Below are positions 29,801-37,420 of a stretch of 64,000 bases of DNA, piece after piece. The stretch covers positions 392,941 through 456,940 of the forward strand of contig RCMX01000001.1 in NCBI GenBank assembly GCA_004348925.1. The letters are read 5' to 3'. The DNA is from Actinomycetota bacterium. GTDB taxonomy: Bacteria; Actinomycetota; Coriobacteriia; Anaerosomatales; Anaerosomataceae. Under the pieces are notes generated by a model. That model did not search any database. It was not told the origin of the DNA and saw only the letters and a program-made list of their open reading frames with translations. The position numbers and the translations under genes are program-made. Every line of letters starts with the position of its first letter. Within the stretch, counting starts at the first letter, position 1.

Positions 29801-32800
29801 ACGAGATCGCGATGCGCTACAGGCGTCCCGCCCCGGCGCAGGACGGCATGACGCACACGTACGTCGTGTACGCGAAGGGCTACTACAAAGACCTGAACAC
29901 CGACGTCGAGAAGACCGTCGAACCACTGCCGTTCTCGGCGATGAGCAACTACCCGTATCCGGCAAGCGAACACTATCCGAATGACGCCGAGCATGTGGCA
30001 TATCAGGCCGAGTGGAACACGCGTGTCGAGGGTGTGGGCGCGATCGCACCTGAAGCGACCTCGCAGGGAATGCTCGAGAGCGCGGTCGGTTGGGTGAAGG
30101 CGACCGCCGTACGGGTGTGGGATAGGGTTGTCGCTCTGGTCACGCCGACTGCTGGCGACGCCGCCGTCGCGGCGGCCGAGACAGAGCCGCTGCACCGGTC
30201 GCTCAACACCGACGTCGTGGCGCTTGAGGTGACAGGCGTCGGGACCGCCTCGGCAAATGCGTGCGCGGCGTGCCACGCGCCGCACGGCGGGGCCGACTCA
30301 GGGAAGCTCCTGACGGGCGGTCGCGGAGCAGCCGATGGACGCACCTGCACGGCGGATGGTACGGGAGCGTGCCACGACAACGCGGCCAACTCCGCATCGG
30401 GCATCGACATCCGGACAGCGTTCACCGTCGGTTCGGATGCGCGGGCGCGGCACGATGTCATGCCGGCCGATCAGCGTGCATCCGGTGGCAAGACGGCGTG
30501 CGGCGACTGTCACAACCCGCATTCGAACAATGCCGAGGTGCGCTTCTCGGACCCGGACGATCCGTCGAAGACGATCGCGTCGCCGCTGGCCAGTCTCGTC
30601 GCTTCGGACGGCAGCGTGTGGGCGCTTGTCGGTGCCAGCCATGATGCCCTGGCGCCGAACATCACCAACATCGCCATCACGGCGAGTGCCACGAACCAGT
30701 CATCACCCACAGTCACGTGGCAGACGCTCGGTGATGCGTCCAGTTCATGGGTCGACTGGGGCACCACTACCGCGTACGAACTGGGCAACGCGAGCTCCGG
30801 AACGCCGTTCGGCAACAACACGCTGGTGACGGCGCATTCCGTCCCGATGAGCTCCCTGGCGACCGGCACCGTCTATCACTACCGCGTGCGTAGCACCGAC
30901 GCGCTCGGGAACACCGCCGTATCCGAGGACCGTACGTACAAGGTAACCGATCCGCCCCCCGTTCCCATGATGTCGGATCTGACGACCGTGACCGGCCCCG
31001 GCATCGGGCCCATTCCGGTAGCAGTGTCGTGCGCTCCGGTTGAGAGCTCCGACGGCCATGCTGTCGAGTACCAGTTCGAGGCGACCGGTCAACCGGCTTC
31101 CGGTTGGCTCGCAGCTCCGTCATGGAGCCCGTACTACTACGATGGAGCCTACAGCGCTCGCGTGCGTGCGCGTGATGCAATCGATCAGCAGGCCGTCTCG
31201 GCGTGGTCTGCGTACGATAGCTTCGTCGTCACGAGCGCTCCGTACATCGACAGCGGGTCGTGCCCGTTCCTCTTCACCTGGAACGGCACCGACTTCGACT
31301 ACGAGGCGGACCTCTACACGACGAGCAAGCTGGCAAGCCAGCGCGCGAACGGTACGTATCAGAAGCCGAACCCCAACGACTACTACGTCCTGCATAACAC
31401 GCCGGCTGAACGCGACGGCGCCTACGAGCTGCGACTCGTGGAGGAGCGGTTTGAGACCGATTACCTCGACACGTTCAAGCTCTTCGCCGTCGACGTTCCC
31501 GAAGGTCGCACGGTCGTGGCCGAGAAGATCCCGCAAGGCGGCACCTATCAGCCGATCGGTGACGTCATCCACACCGTGAGCTCCACCCTCGAGCGGCCCC
31601 TCTCGGCCACCCGCGTCAAGACCGGCGAAGACGTGCTCGCTGCGATCGCCGAGAACGACGGCGTCTACGCGACGCTCTCGCCGGACCAGGAACGTCCCGG
31701 CTATGAGTCCATCGAGCTCGACCTGGGTGACCTGTCGGGCGCCGAGGCGGTCAAGCTGGTCTTCCAGGGGATGTCGCGGTTCCCGAAGACGGATGACGGC
31801 AAGATCCTTGGCACGTCCGGTGTCCGACAGAAGGTCGAAGTGCTCGACGGGAACGGCAACTGGGTCGCGTTGCCGGGCGAATGGCCGAAGCCTGCCGAGT
31901 TCGCCCGACCATACATGCTGGACCTCACCGGCAAGTTCCTCACCGATGACTATCGCGTCCGCCTGACGTTCCTCCTCAAGACGTACGTGGACTCGGTCAA
32001 GCTGGACACGACGGCCGATGAGCCGTTGACGGTTACGGAGGTCCAGAGGACGTCGGCCGAGTTGCGTCAGCACGGTACTGATGCGAAGTCTTCCGACGGT
32101 GACATCTACGAGTACGTCTACGGCGCGGCCAACGGGTTCGAGGGGTACTTCCCCGGCGACTACACCCGCTACGGCGAGGTAGGTCCGCTGCTGGACGCCA
32201 CAGACGACAAGTTCGTGATCTACGGGGGCGGCGACGAGATCGTCCTGCGCTTCGACGTCCCGGATGAGCCTGTCGAGGGGACCGCGCGGTCGTTCGTGGT
32301 GTTCGCTGACGGCTACTACAAGGACCTGAACACCGACGTTCCGAAGACCGTCGAGCCGCTGCCGTTCTCGGCGATGAGCAACTACCCGTATCCCGCCGGC
32401 GAGCACTACCCGGACGACGCGGAGCATGTGGCGTATCAGGCCGAGTGGAACACGCGCACGGTGGGCAGCATGTCCGCTCCCGCCGCGGCGCAGGGAACCG
32501 CTGCGTTCGCCACGTACCACACGCCGTCGAAGGCCGCCGCCACCTCGACGCGAGTCGCGTTCGGCGAGTATCACGCGGACGCGTGGCTGCCGGAGTTCGA
32601 GGACACGTTCTCGGTCGACAGCGACCAGTTCTACGCGAAGGTTGAGCTCAAGGACGGGTCGGTGACCACCGTGACCGTCTCGGCTGGCTGGGAGAGCGAG
32701 TCGACCGAGGCGGCGAAGCCCACCCCGGCATCACCGGGCACGCAGGTGGCGGCGAGTTCCATCGCCAGCCTGACCGCCGATGACGGTAGCTACTGGCGCA

Positions 32801-33543
32801 CGAACCTGGCCACCGCGGACGCTCGTTGGAACTGGCAGGTCATGCGGTTCGACCTTGGCGCGATCCCGCTTGCCGATATCCGCAATATCACCTTCGCGTG
32901 GAACGGGCATGGCGAACCTACCCCGGGGTACCCGACGTCGGTTTCGTTCTGGAATCCGATCGCGGGCACGTGGACGCAGGTGACCCGGGTGCAGATGGGC
33001 AGCGACATGACCGTGTCGAAGTCCGAGACGGGATTGGGCGAGACATTCTGCCTCCGGTGTCACGACGGTGCGCCTCCAGCAGGCGTGGTCTTCCCGGCCG
33101 GCGTGGCGAACATCGGCGCGAACTGGAACCTCAGTACCGGCGATGCCCACGGGGCAAAGGCCGGAGCCGGATTCGGCAGTACCGGGCTCAAAGCACCGTA
33201 CTCGCGGGGGCAGGGCGCGATACCGTGCTCCGCGTGCCACGACGCCCATGGTACGGAAAGCATCAACCACTTCCCGAGCACGGTGAACGGACAGGCCGTG
33301 CCACCTGTCACGTCCGGCACGAACATGGCGAGCCTCTGCAGGGCCTGCCACGTGGGAACCGCGTACGAATGGCACGATGACGGGTACCGTGGCTGCTGGT
33401 GCCACTACGTGCAGAAGTACGAACCGGGCGGCCATGACTACGCGCACGACCTCACCGACAACGACAACTGCCTGTTGTGCCACGAGGGTCACACCGCCAC
33501 ATACGCGCACGCTGCCGCCGATGCGGGTTGCGCCTGTCACTAG
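26839..33543 (+). CDS. Giant secreted multiheme c-type cytochrome with duplicated modules
   Basis: Predicted exported 2,234-aa protein. The signal sequence contains AALAVLCVAVAASVVWPAVAQA. There are 14 canonical CxxCH motifs: eight at residues 57-300, two at 1142 and 1221, and four from 2071 to the end. Several read CxxCHxPH, as in doubled-CXXCH families. Between them lie two fibronectin-III-like segments (about 483-575 and 1275-1372), two 400-residue repeats (663-1062 and 1474-1873) that begin SCPFLFTW, and DGS-type beta segments near 355 and 1963. The C-terminus has two CxCH motifs, the last residue being His. No LPXTG or terminal anchor is seen. ATG 26839 has GGAGGG 8 bp upstream; ATG 26887 is an alternative. 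Extracellular electron transfer is inferred; the partner is unknown. Confidence 0.85.
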   Translation: MRRGSARYVLTSPGRSMRRISAALAVLCVAVAASVVWPAVAQAANPHGAYTSSSRSCVLCHDLHVADGDTVLNAPSQKLLCYNCHDGSGSTFNAKAEFGESVLGTTTAKSAHPVPTGVMQCADCHTPHAGPTEGNPGSLSAGSAEATSGVAVCGACHGTGSALPGGNLAAPIEGTPHASLTSSASVAGIGCVACHEPHASSNADLVRATLRTESQTTITVTGEPGLCLGCHQDSGGIYAGASAAGAQKHSTVTSSTKALTSWPGASGTAAGCDGCHEPHGTGSGPSYTRVSGEQLCRTCHDDASLTYPAGYSYRGAGTFSGSGHEGITAPGISYISVLAEPPGFAAWESTVPPTPGSPGTPVAAPRAAALLASDGSRLVTSLQLADGNWDYQTYRFKAPIARGDMTSIRVHWEGYGEEAVGFPVALSAWNVGTGTWDLLQSAQMVTQTTVNLPLSAANHVGDDGYVYLMAKARYSRDEALVSGPTITAINGYTAQVDWVTSGLTSSYVDYGTTSSYTKTAGTATRSQTHSVRITGLTPGVWHFRVRSVALDGSSYTSGDMVQGIPRPTISPYPVGPAWLGTDVLRTFTWAAPLAAPGGPFEFRFFLYKDSVLYSSTDWTTATTRDETLGLGAYTWRVEARDAAGNTYGYSVWGTFYVYDATGSCPFLFTWDGGKFDYEADLYTTGKLASPRANGTYQKPNPNDYYVLENTPVEKDGALELRLVEERFETDYLDTFKLFAVDVPEGRTVVAEKIPQGGTYQPLEDVIHTVSSTMSAPLSATRVKTGEDVLAAIAESDGVYAVLSPDVEQPGYESIELDLGDLSDADAVKLVFEGMSRFPETPEGKALGTAGVRQKVEVIDASGKWVALPGDWPKPAEFARPYMLDLTGRFPTNDHRVRLTFLLKTYVDSVKLDTTADEPLKVTEVERTSAELRRHGVDGKSSEGDIYEYVYGEPNGESGYLPGNYTRFGEVGPLLDDADDKHVIYGRGDEIAMRYRRPAPAQDGMTHTYVVYAKGYYKDLNTDVEKTVEPLPFSAMSNYPYPASEHYPNDAEHVAYQAEWNTRVEGVGAIAPEATSQGMLESAVGWVKATAVRVWDRVVALVTPTAGDAAVAAAETEPLHRSLNTDVVALEVTGVGTASANACAACHAPHGGADSGKLLTGGRGAADGRTCTADGTGACHDNAANSASGIDIRTAFTVGSDARARHDVMPADQRASGGKTACGDCHNPHSNNAEVRFSDPDDPSKTIASPLASLVASDGSVWALVGASHDALAPNITNIAITASATNQSSPTVTWQTLGDASSSWVDWGTTTAYELGNASSGTPFGNNTLVTAHSVPMSSLATGTVYHYRVRSTDALGNTAVSEDRTYKVTDPPPVPMMSDLTTVTGPGIGPIPVAVSCAPVESSDGHAVEYQFEATGQPASGWLAAPSWSPYYYDGAYSARVRARDAIDQQAVSAWSAYDSFVVTSAPYIDSGSCPFLFTWNGTDFDYEADLYTTSKLASQRANGTYQKPNPNDYYVLHNTPAERDGAYELRLVEERFETDYLDTFKLFAVDVPEGRTVVAEKIPQGGTYQPIGDVIHTVSSTLERPLSATRVKTGEDVLAAIAENDGVYATLSPDQERPGYESIELDLGDLSGAEAVKLVFQGMSRFPKTDDGKILGTSGVRQKVEVLDGNGNWVALPGEWPKPAEFARPYMLDLTGKFLTDDYRVRLTFLLKTYVDSVKLDTTADEPLTVTEVQRTSAELRQHGTDAKSSDGDIYEYVYGAANGFEGYFPGDYTRYGEVGPLLDATDDKFVIYGGGDEIVLRFDVPDEPVEGTARSFVVFADGYYKDLNTDVPKTVEPLPFSAMSNYPYPAGEHYPDDAEHVAYQAEWNTRTVGSMSAPAAAQGTAAFATYHTPSKAAATSTRVAFGEYHADAWLPEFEDTFSVDSDQFYAKVELKDGSVTTVTVSAGWESESTEAAKPTPASPGTQVAASSIASLTADDGSYWRTNLATADARWNWQVMRFDLGAIPLADIRNITFAWNGHGEPTPGYPTSVSFWNPIAGTWTQVTRVQMGSDMTVSKSETGLGETFCLRCHDGAPPAGVVFPAGVANIGANWNLSTGDAHGAKAGAGFGSTGLKAPYSRGQGAIPCSACHDAHGTESINHFPSTVNGQAVPPVTSGTNMASLCRACHVGTAYEWHDDGYRGCWCHYVQKYEPGGHDYAHDLTDNDNCLLCHEGHTATYAHAAADAGCACH
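28825..30024 (+). repeat. 400-codon module, copy 1, within the giant cytochrome
   Basis: Encodes residues 663-1062, starting SCPFLFTWDG and ending YQAEWNTR. It aligns without any gap to the copy at 31258-32457. By hand count about 72 of 400 residues differ, or roughly 82% identity. The stretch 29008-29120 differs from its partner by only about three bases, all synonymous. The module contains no heme motif; its function is unknown. Confidence 0.9.
31258..32457 (+). repeat. 400-codon module, copy 2, within the giant cytochrome
   Basis: Encodes residues 1474-1873, the second copy of the SCPFLFTW module. Differences from copy 1 cluster in the last third (about residues 1760-1840), while the first third and the DTTADEP region are almost invariant. 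This pattern suggests recent duplication or gene conversion. Confidence 0.9.
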
Positions 33544-33649
33544 GCGCGCGTGAACGTCGTCCGATCGAGATGCTCCGCGCGTTCGCGGAACCATCTTGTG
33601 TCGGCTATCCTGTATACCTGCCTGAAGCCTAGTCGTCACGGAGGTCCGC
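33544..33649 (+). other. Intergenic region before leuS
   Basis: A small hairpin (stem 33574-33579 with 33584-33589) follows the cytochrome gene and may be a weak terminator. TATCCT and TATACC sequences resemble -10 elements, but no clear -35 is seen. GGAGG lies 6 bp before the leuS start. No T-box-like structure was recognised in this 106-bp gap. Confidence 0.4.
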
Positions 33650-36181
33650 GTGTCTCGCACCTATGACCCGCATTCGATCGAAGAGAAGTGGCAAGCCGAG
33701 TGGGACGCCGCAGGGCTCTACTCGGTCACTGAAGATGCCTTCAAGCCGAAGAAGTACGTGCTTGAGATGTTCCCGTACCCGTCGGGGGACATCCATATGG
33801 GCCACGTGCGGAACTACTCCATCGGTGACGTCGTTGCCCGCTACTTCACGATGCGGGGCATGAGCGTGCTGCACCCCATCGGCTGGGACGCGTTCGGCCT
33901 TCCTGCCGAGAATGCCGCGATAAAGAGCGATTCGCATCCGGCCAAGTGGACGTACGCGAACATCGAGAAGCAGGCGACGAGCTTTCGTCGGATGGGCTTC
34001 AGCTACGACTGGGACCGCACGGTGCGCACGTGCGATCCGGAGTACTACCGCTGGGGCCAGTGGACGTTCCTGAAGTTCTGGGAGCGCGGCCTGGTGGAGC
34101 GCAAGAACTCGCCGGTGAACTGGTGCCCCGGCTGCAAGACGGTGCTCGCCAACGAGCAGGTGCTTCCCGACGGGACGTGCTGGCGCTGCAAGAGCGTCGT
34201 CGAGAAGCGCGAACTCGAGCAATACTTCCTCAAGATCACCGAGTACGCCCAGGAGCTCCTCGATGACCTCGACGAGCTGCCGGGGTGGCCCGAGCGCGTG
34301 AAGGCGATGCAGGCGAACTGGATCGGCCGCAGCGAAGGCGCCGAGGTGGACTTCACGCTCTGCGACGCGGCCGGGGAGCCGACCGACACGACCATCACGG
34401 TGTTCACGACGCGCCCCGACACGCTCTTCGGTTGCAGCTTCTTCCTGCTCGCGCCGGAGCATCCGCTGGTGCGCGAGTTCGTGACAGGCACGCAGTACGA
34501 GGCCGCCGTGATGGATGTCGTCCGCGCCGCCGCGAAGGAATCCTCGATCGATCGCTCCTCGGCGGAGAAGGAGAAGCGTGGCGCCTTCACCGGCCGCTAC
34601 GTGATCAACCCGGTCAACGGCGAGAAGGTGCCGGTCTGGGTAAGCGACTACGTGCTCATGGAGTACGGCACCGGCGCGGTCATGGCCGTCCCCAGCGGCG
34701 ACCAGCGCGACTTCGACTTCGCTCGCACGTACGACCTGCCGATCCCGCCGGTCGTGGTGGCCGAGGACGACATGCTCTTCTCCCAGCTCTCCGGCGTGCG
34801 CGAGCGCGTGCTCGCTGATGTGCCGTGGGAGGTCGCGTACGCGGGCCCCGGCGTGATGGTGCAGTCAGGAGCGTTCACCGGCATGCGCGGCGGCAAGGCG
34901 AGCGAGGGTATGAAGGCGGTCACCGAGTGGCTCGCCGAGCGTGGCCAGGGCCGCTTCAGCATCAACTTCCGCTTGCGCGACTGGCTCATCAGCCGTCAGC
35001 GCTACTGGGGCAACCCGATCCCGGCGATCCACTGCCCCGAGTGCGGCCTCGTGCCCGTGCCCGAGGCGGACCTTCCCGTGATGCTCCCGATGGATGTGGA
35101 TGTCACCAAAGGCGAGACGCTTGCGGATCATCCCGAGTTCTACGAGACCACGTGCCCGACGTGCGGCGGTGCCGCGCGGCGTGAGACCGACACGATGGAC
35201 ACGTTCACGTGTTCCAGCTGGTACTACCTGCGCTACTGCGACGCGCGCAACGACGACGCGATCTGGGATCCGGCGAAGACCGACTACTGGATGCCCGTCG
35301 ACCAGTACATCGGCGGAATAGAGCATGCCATCCTGCACCTGCTCTACTCGCGCTTCTTCACGAAGGTCTACCGCGACATGGGACTCGTGAGCTTCGCCGA
35401 GCCGTTCACCAACCTGCTCACGCAGGGCATGGTGAAGCTCGACGGTGCCACGATGAGCAAGTCGCGCGGCAACGTGGTCGCCCCCGAGGAGATCATCGCG
35501 AAGTACGGCGCCGACACGCTGCGCGCCTACATCCTGTTCATGGCGCCGCCCGACAAGGACCTCGAGTGGAGCAACGAGGGCCTCGATGGCATGTGGCGGT
35601 TCCTCGGCAGGGCGTGGCGCTACATCACGGAGGTGGCCGAGGAGAGCGCAGCAGGTGCATCCGGCGTTGCCGCGGGCGACCCGGCGACCAAGCTGCTGAG
35701 CCGTGAGCGGCACCGCGTCGTGGGGAAGGTCTCGGACGATATCGAGCGCTTCCAGTTCAACACCGCCCTCTCGGCGATGATGGAGCTGCTCAACACCGCG
35801 TACGACTACCGCCGTGGGGTCCCGGCCGGAAGTCGCGACGTGGGGCTCGAGCGTGATGTCGCCGAGACGCTCACGCTGCTGCTCGCGCCGTACGTCCCGC
35901 ACATGGCCGAGGAGCTCTGGCGCGAGGTGCTCGGCCGGGCAGAGTCGGTGCACCTGCAGTCGTGGCCCGCGTGGGACCCTGCGGCTGCGGTCTCGGATGA
36001 GATCGAGTACGCCGTGCAGGTGAACGGCAAGGTCCGTGCGCGTCTCACCGTCGCGGCCGATGCTCCCGAGGACGTCGTTCGCGAAGCCGCGCTCGAGCAG
36101 GTCGCCGAACATGTCGAGGGGAAGACCGTACGCAAAGTCGTCGTCGTGCCGGGCAAACTCGTCAGCATCGTGGTCGGGTAG
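33650..36181 (+). CDS. leuS: Leucyl-tRNA synthetase
   Basis: Class I aminoacyl-tRNA synthetase of 843 aa charging tRNA-Leu. The ATP-binding HIGH-type motif is in YPSGDIHMGH near the N-terminus and the KMSKS loop in ATMSKSRGNVV near residue 600. An editing (CP1) domain lies between (about 220-420), with TTRPDTLFG. Zinc-knuckle cysteines appear in CPGCKTV...CWRCKS and CPECGL. GTG 33650 has GGAGG upstream. Bacterial-type length. Confidence 0.97.
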   Translation: MSRTYDPHSIEEKWQAEWDAAGLYSVTEDAFKPKKYVLEMFPYPSGDIHMGHVRNYSIGDVVARYFTMRGMSVLHPIGWDAFGLPAENAAIKSDSHPAKWTYANIEKQATSFRRMGFSYDWDRTVRTCDPEYYRWGQWTFLKFWERGLVERKNSPVNWCPGCKTVLANEQVLPDGTCWRCKSVVEKRELEQYFLKITEYAQELLDDLDELPGWPERVKAMQANWIGRSEGAEVDFTLCDAAGEPTDTTITVFTTRPDTLFGCSFFLLAPEHPLVREFVTGTQYEAAVMDVVRAAAKESSIDRSSAEKEKRGAFTGRYVINPVNGEKVPVWVSDYVLMEYGTGAVMAVPSGDQRDFDFARTYDLPIPPVVVAEDDMLFSQLSGVRERVLADVPWEVAYAGPGVMVQSGAFTGMRGGKASEGMKAVTEWLAERGQGRFSINFRLRDWLISRQRYWGNPIPAIHCPECGLVPVPEADLPVMLPMDVDVTKGETLADHPEFYETTCPTCGGAARRETDTMDTFTCSSWYYLRYCDARNDDAIWDPAKTDYWMPVDQYIGGIEHAILHLLYSRFFTKVYRDMGLVSFAEPFTNLLTQGMVKLDGATMSKSRGNVVAPEEIIAKYGADTLRAYILFMAPPDKDLEWSNEGLDGMWRFLGRAWRYITEVAEESAAGASGVAAGDPATKLLSRERHRVVGKVSDDIERFQFNTALSAMMELLNTAYDYRRGVPAGSRDVGLERDVAETLTLLLAPYVPHMAEELWREVLGRAESVHLQSWPAWDPAAAVSDEIEYAVQVNGKVRARLTVAADAPEDVVREAALEQVAEHVEGKTVRKVVVVPGKLVSIVVG

Positions 36182-36188
36182 GTTCCGC

Positions 36189-36653
36189 GTGCGCCGTCTG
36201 ACCGCGTGGGCTCTCGTGGTGGGAGTGCTGGCACTTGCTGTGCTAGCGTACTTCGGCAACGCGTGGCTCTTCGCGCTCTACCTTGCCGCGCTCGGCAACG
36301 CGATCGCGTTTCACTGGTGGTACGCGTGCAGCCGCTGCTCGAACCTCTGCTGCCAGTTCAACGTTCGCAGTTCCGAGTACTTCCTGCGTTCCCGCGCGGT
36401 GCGCATGGTGGGTGAGCGGGAGAGGGAGTTCTCGGACATCAGGTCGCTGGTCGCGGCTATCCCGCTGCTCCTCTCGGTGCTGATCGGCGTGGTGGGTGCG
36501 TGGATGTTCCACTGGATCGCGGCCGTGTTGTGGCTTGGCTACATGGCGGTCGCAGGCTACTCGTACTGGAGCCGCTCCTGTACGCGCTGCGGAAACGACT
36601 GTCCCGCGAACACGAACCCGGCGTATCGCGCGTGGAAGCAAGGTCCCGGTTAG
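36189..36653 (+). CDS. Cysteine-rich small membrane protein of unknown function
   Basis: Protein of 154 aa with paired hydrophobic helices at the N-terminus (about residues 5-45) and centre (about 93-120). Each pair is followed by a cysteine cluster: CSRCSNLCCQFN near residue 49 and CTRCGNDCPAN near residue 135, both within the pattern C-x2-C-x3-C. The paired clusters could bind a metal or iron-sulfur centre at the membrane surface. I do not recognise the family. GTG 36189 is the first usable start, 7 bp after leuS, suggesting co-transcription with it; no strong ribosome binding site is visible. Confidence 0.65.
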   Translation: MRRLTAWALVVGVLALAVLAYFGNAWLFALYLAALGNAIAFHWWYACSRCSNLCCQFNVRSSEYFLRSRAVRMVGEREREFSDIRSLVAAIPLLLSVLIGVVGAWMFHWIAAVLWLGYMAVAGYSYWSRSCTRCGNDCPANTNPAYRAWKQGPG

Positions 36654-36700
36654 GAACAGGTAACCGACGGGTCATGCCTGCCGGGTAATGTGTGTTCGTG

Positions 36701-36738
36701 CGGACGCCCCCTCAGTCCCGGAGGAAGGGGGGCGTCCG
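36701..36738 (+). promoter_or_regulatory. Inverted repeat spanning the comEA ribosome-binding region
   Basis: A perfect 11-bp inverted repeat (36701-36711 with 36728-36738) encloses CAGTCCCGGAGGAA; the 3' arm includes the first base of the proposed comEA GTG start, and GGAGG lies in the loop. It could terminate the leuS transcript or control comEA translation. Confidence 0.6.
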
Positions 36739-37418
36739 TGTCGTTCGAGGTGCCAGATCGTGCGCGTGAGTTGTTGGCGAGAGCAGGGCTTGCCGGCTTG
36801 AGCGACCGGGCGATCCTGGTGCTGTGCGCTGCGACCGTCGTGGTCATCGCCGTCGCCGCATGGCGCTTCTGGCCGTCGCCGGGCGGTGTCGACGTCGCGG
36901 CCGCGCCGGTGGATGGTGGCGTGGAGCAGGCGATCATCGCCGAAGCAACGGCAGCCGCCGAGGCGAGCGTGACCGTCCATGTGGTCGGCGCGGTGAAGAC
37001 GCCGGGTGTGTACTCGCTGCCTCCGGGCAGCCGTGTCAGCGATGCTATCGCCGCAGCGGGGGGAGTGGCCGGCAACGCCGCCGAGGAGGGCATCAACCTG
37101 GCGCGCGTCCTGGCGGATGGCGAGCAGGTGCGCATGCTCACGCAGCAAGAGTACGAGGCGGGCGGCGTCGATGGCGCCGGGGCGACGGCCGCTTCCGGCG
37201 GCGGAGGGTCCGCATCTGCGGGAGGCAAGGTCGACCTCAACCGCGCAACGGCCGCCGAGCTCGACGCGCTGCCGGGCGTCGGCCCGTCGACTGCCCAGAA
37301 GATCGTGGACGACCGGGAGGCCAACGGTCCGTTCAAAAAGGTCGAAGACCTGATGCGTGTCTCGGGCATCGGTCAGAAGAAGTTCGACACGCTCAAAGAC
37401 CTCATCACGGTCAACTGA
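36738..37418 (+). CDS. comEA: Competence protein ComEA (DNA receptor)
   Basis: Membrane-anchored DNA-binding protein for uptake of transforming DNA, 226 aa. A helix (about residues 24-43) is followed by a SLBB-type domain (VHVVGAVKTPGVYSLPPGSRV, about 78-135), a Gly/Ala-rich linker, and a C-terminal helix-hairpin-helix pair (VDLNRATAAELDALPGVGP...LMRVSGIGQKKF). GTG 36738 is preferred; an in-frame upstream start at 36690 would add a cysteine-rich, unlikely N-terminus. comEC begins 2 bp after the stop. Confidence 0.93.
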   Translation: MSFEVPDRARELLARAGLAGLSDRAILVLCAATVVVIAVAAWRFWPSPGGVDVAAAPVDGGVEQAIIAEATAAAEASVTVHVVGAVKTPGVYSLPPGSRVSDAIAAAGGVAGNAAEEGINLARVLADGEQVRMLTQQEYEAGGVDGAGATAASGGGGSASAGGKVDLNRATAAELDALPGVGPSTAQKIVDDREANGPFKKVEDLMRVSGIGQKKFDTLKDLITVN

Positions 37419-37420
37419 AC

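Noticed and set aside
28339..30285. A 648-codon minus-strand reading frame opposite the giant cytochrome
   Set aside because: Arginine- and valine-rich sequence without any domain; a shadow frame of GC-rich coding DNA. The second module copy produces a similar shadow at 31120-32574.
30346..30375. CX7CH (CTADGTGACH) counted as a fifteenth heme motif
   Set aside because: Non-standard spacing without experimental precedent that I can cite for this family; kept out of the canonical count.
33544..33649. T-box riboswitch before leuS
   Set aside because: The gap is only 106 bp and shows no T-box sequence or specifier stem.
36690..36737. Upstream start for ComEA at 36690
   Set aside because: It would add a cysteine/proline-rich stretch before the membrane helix and lies inside the inverted repeat; GTG 36738 fits the family better.
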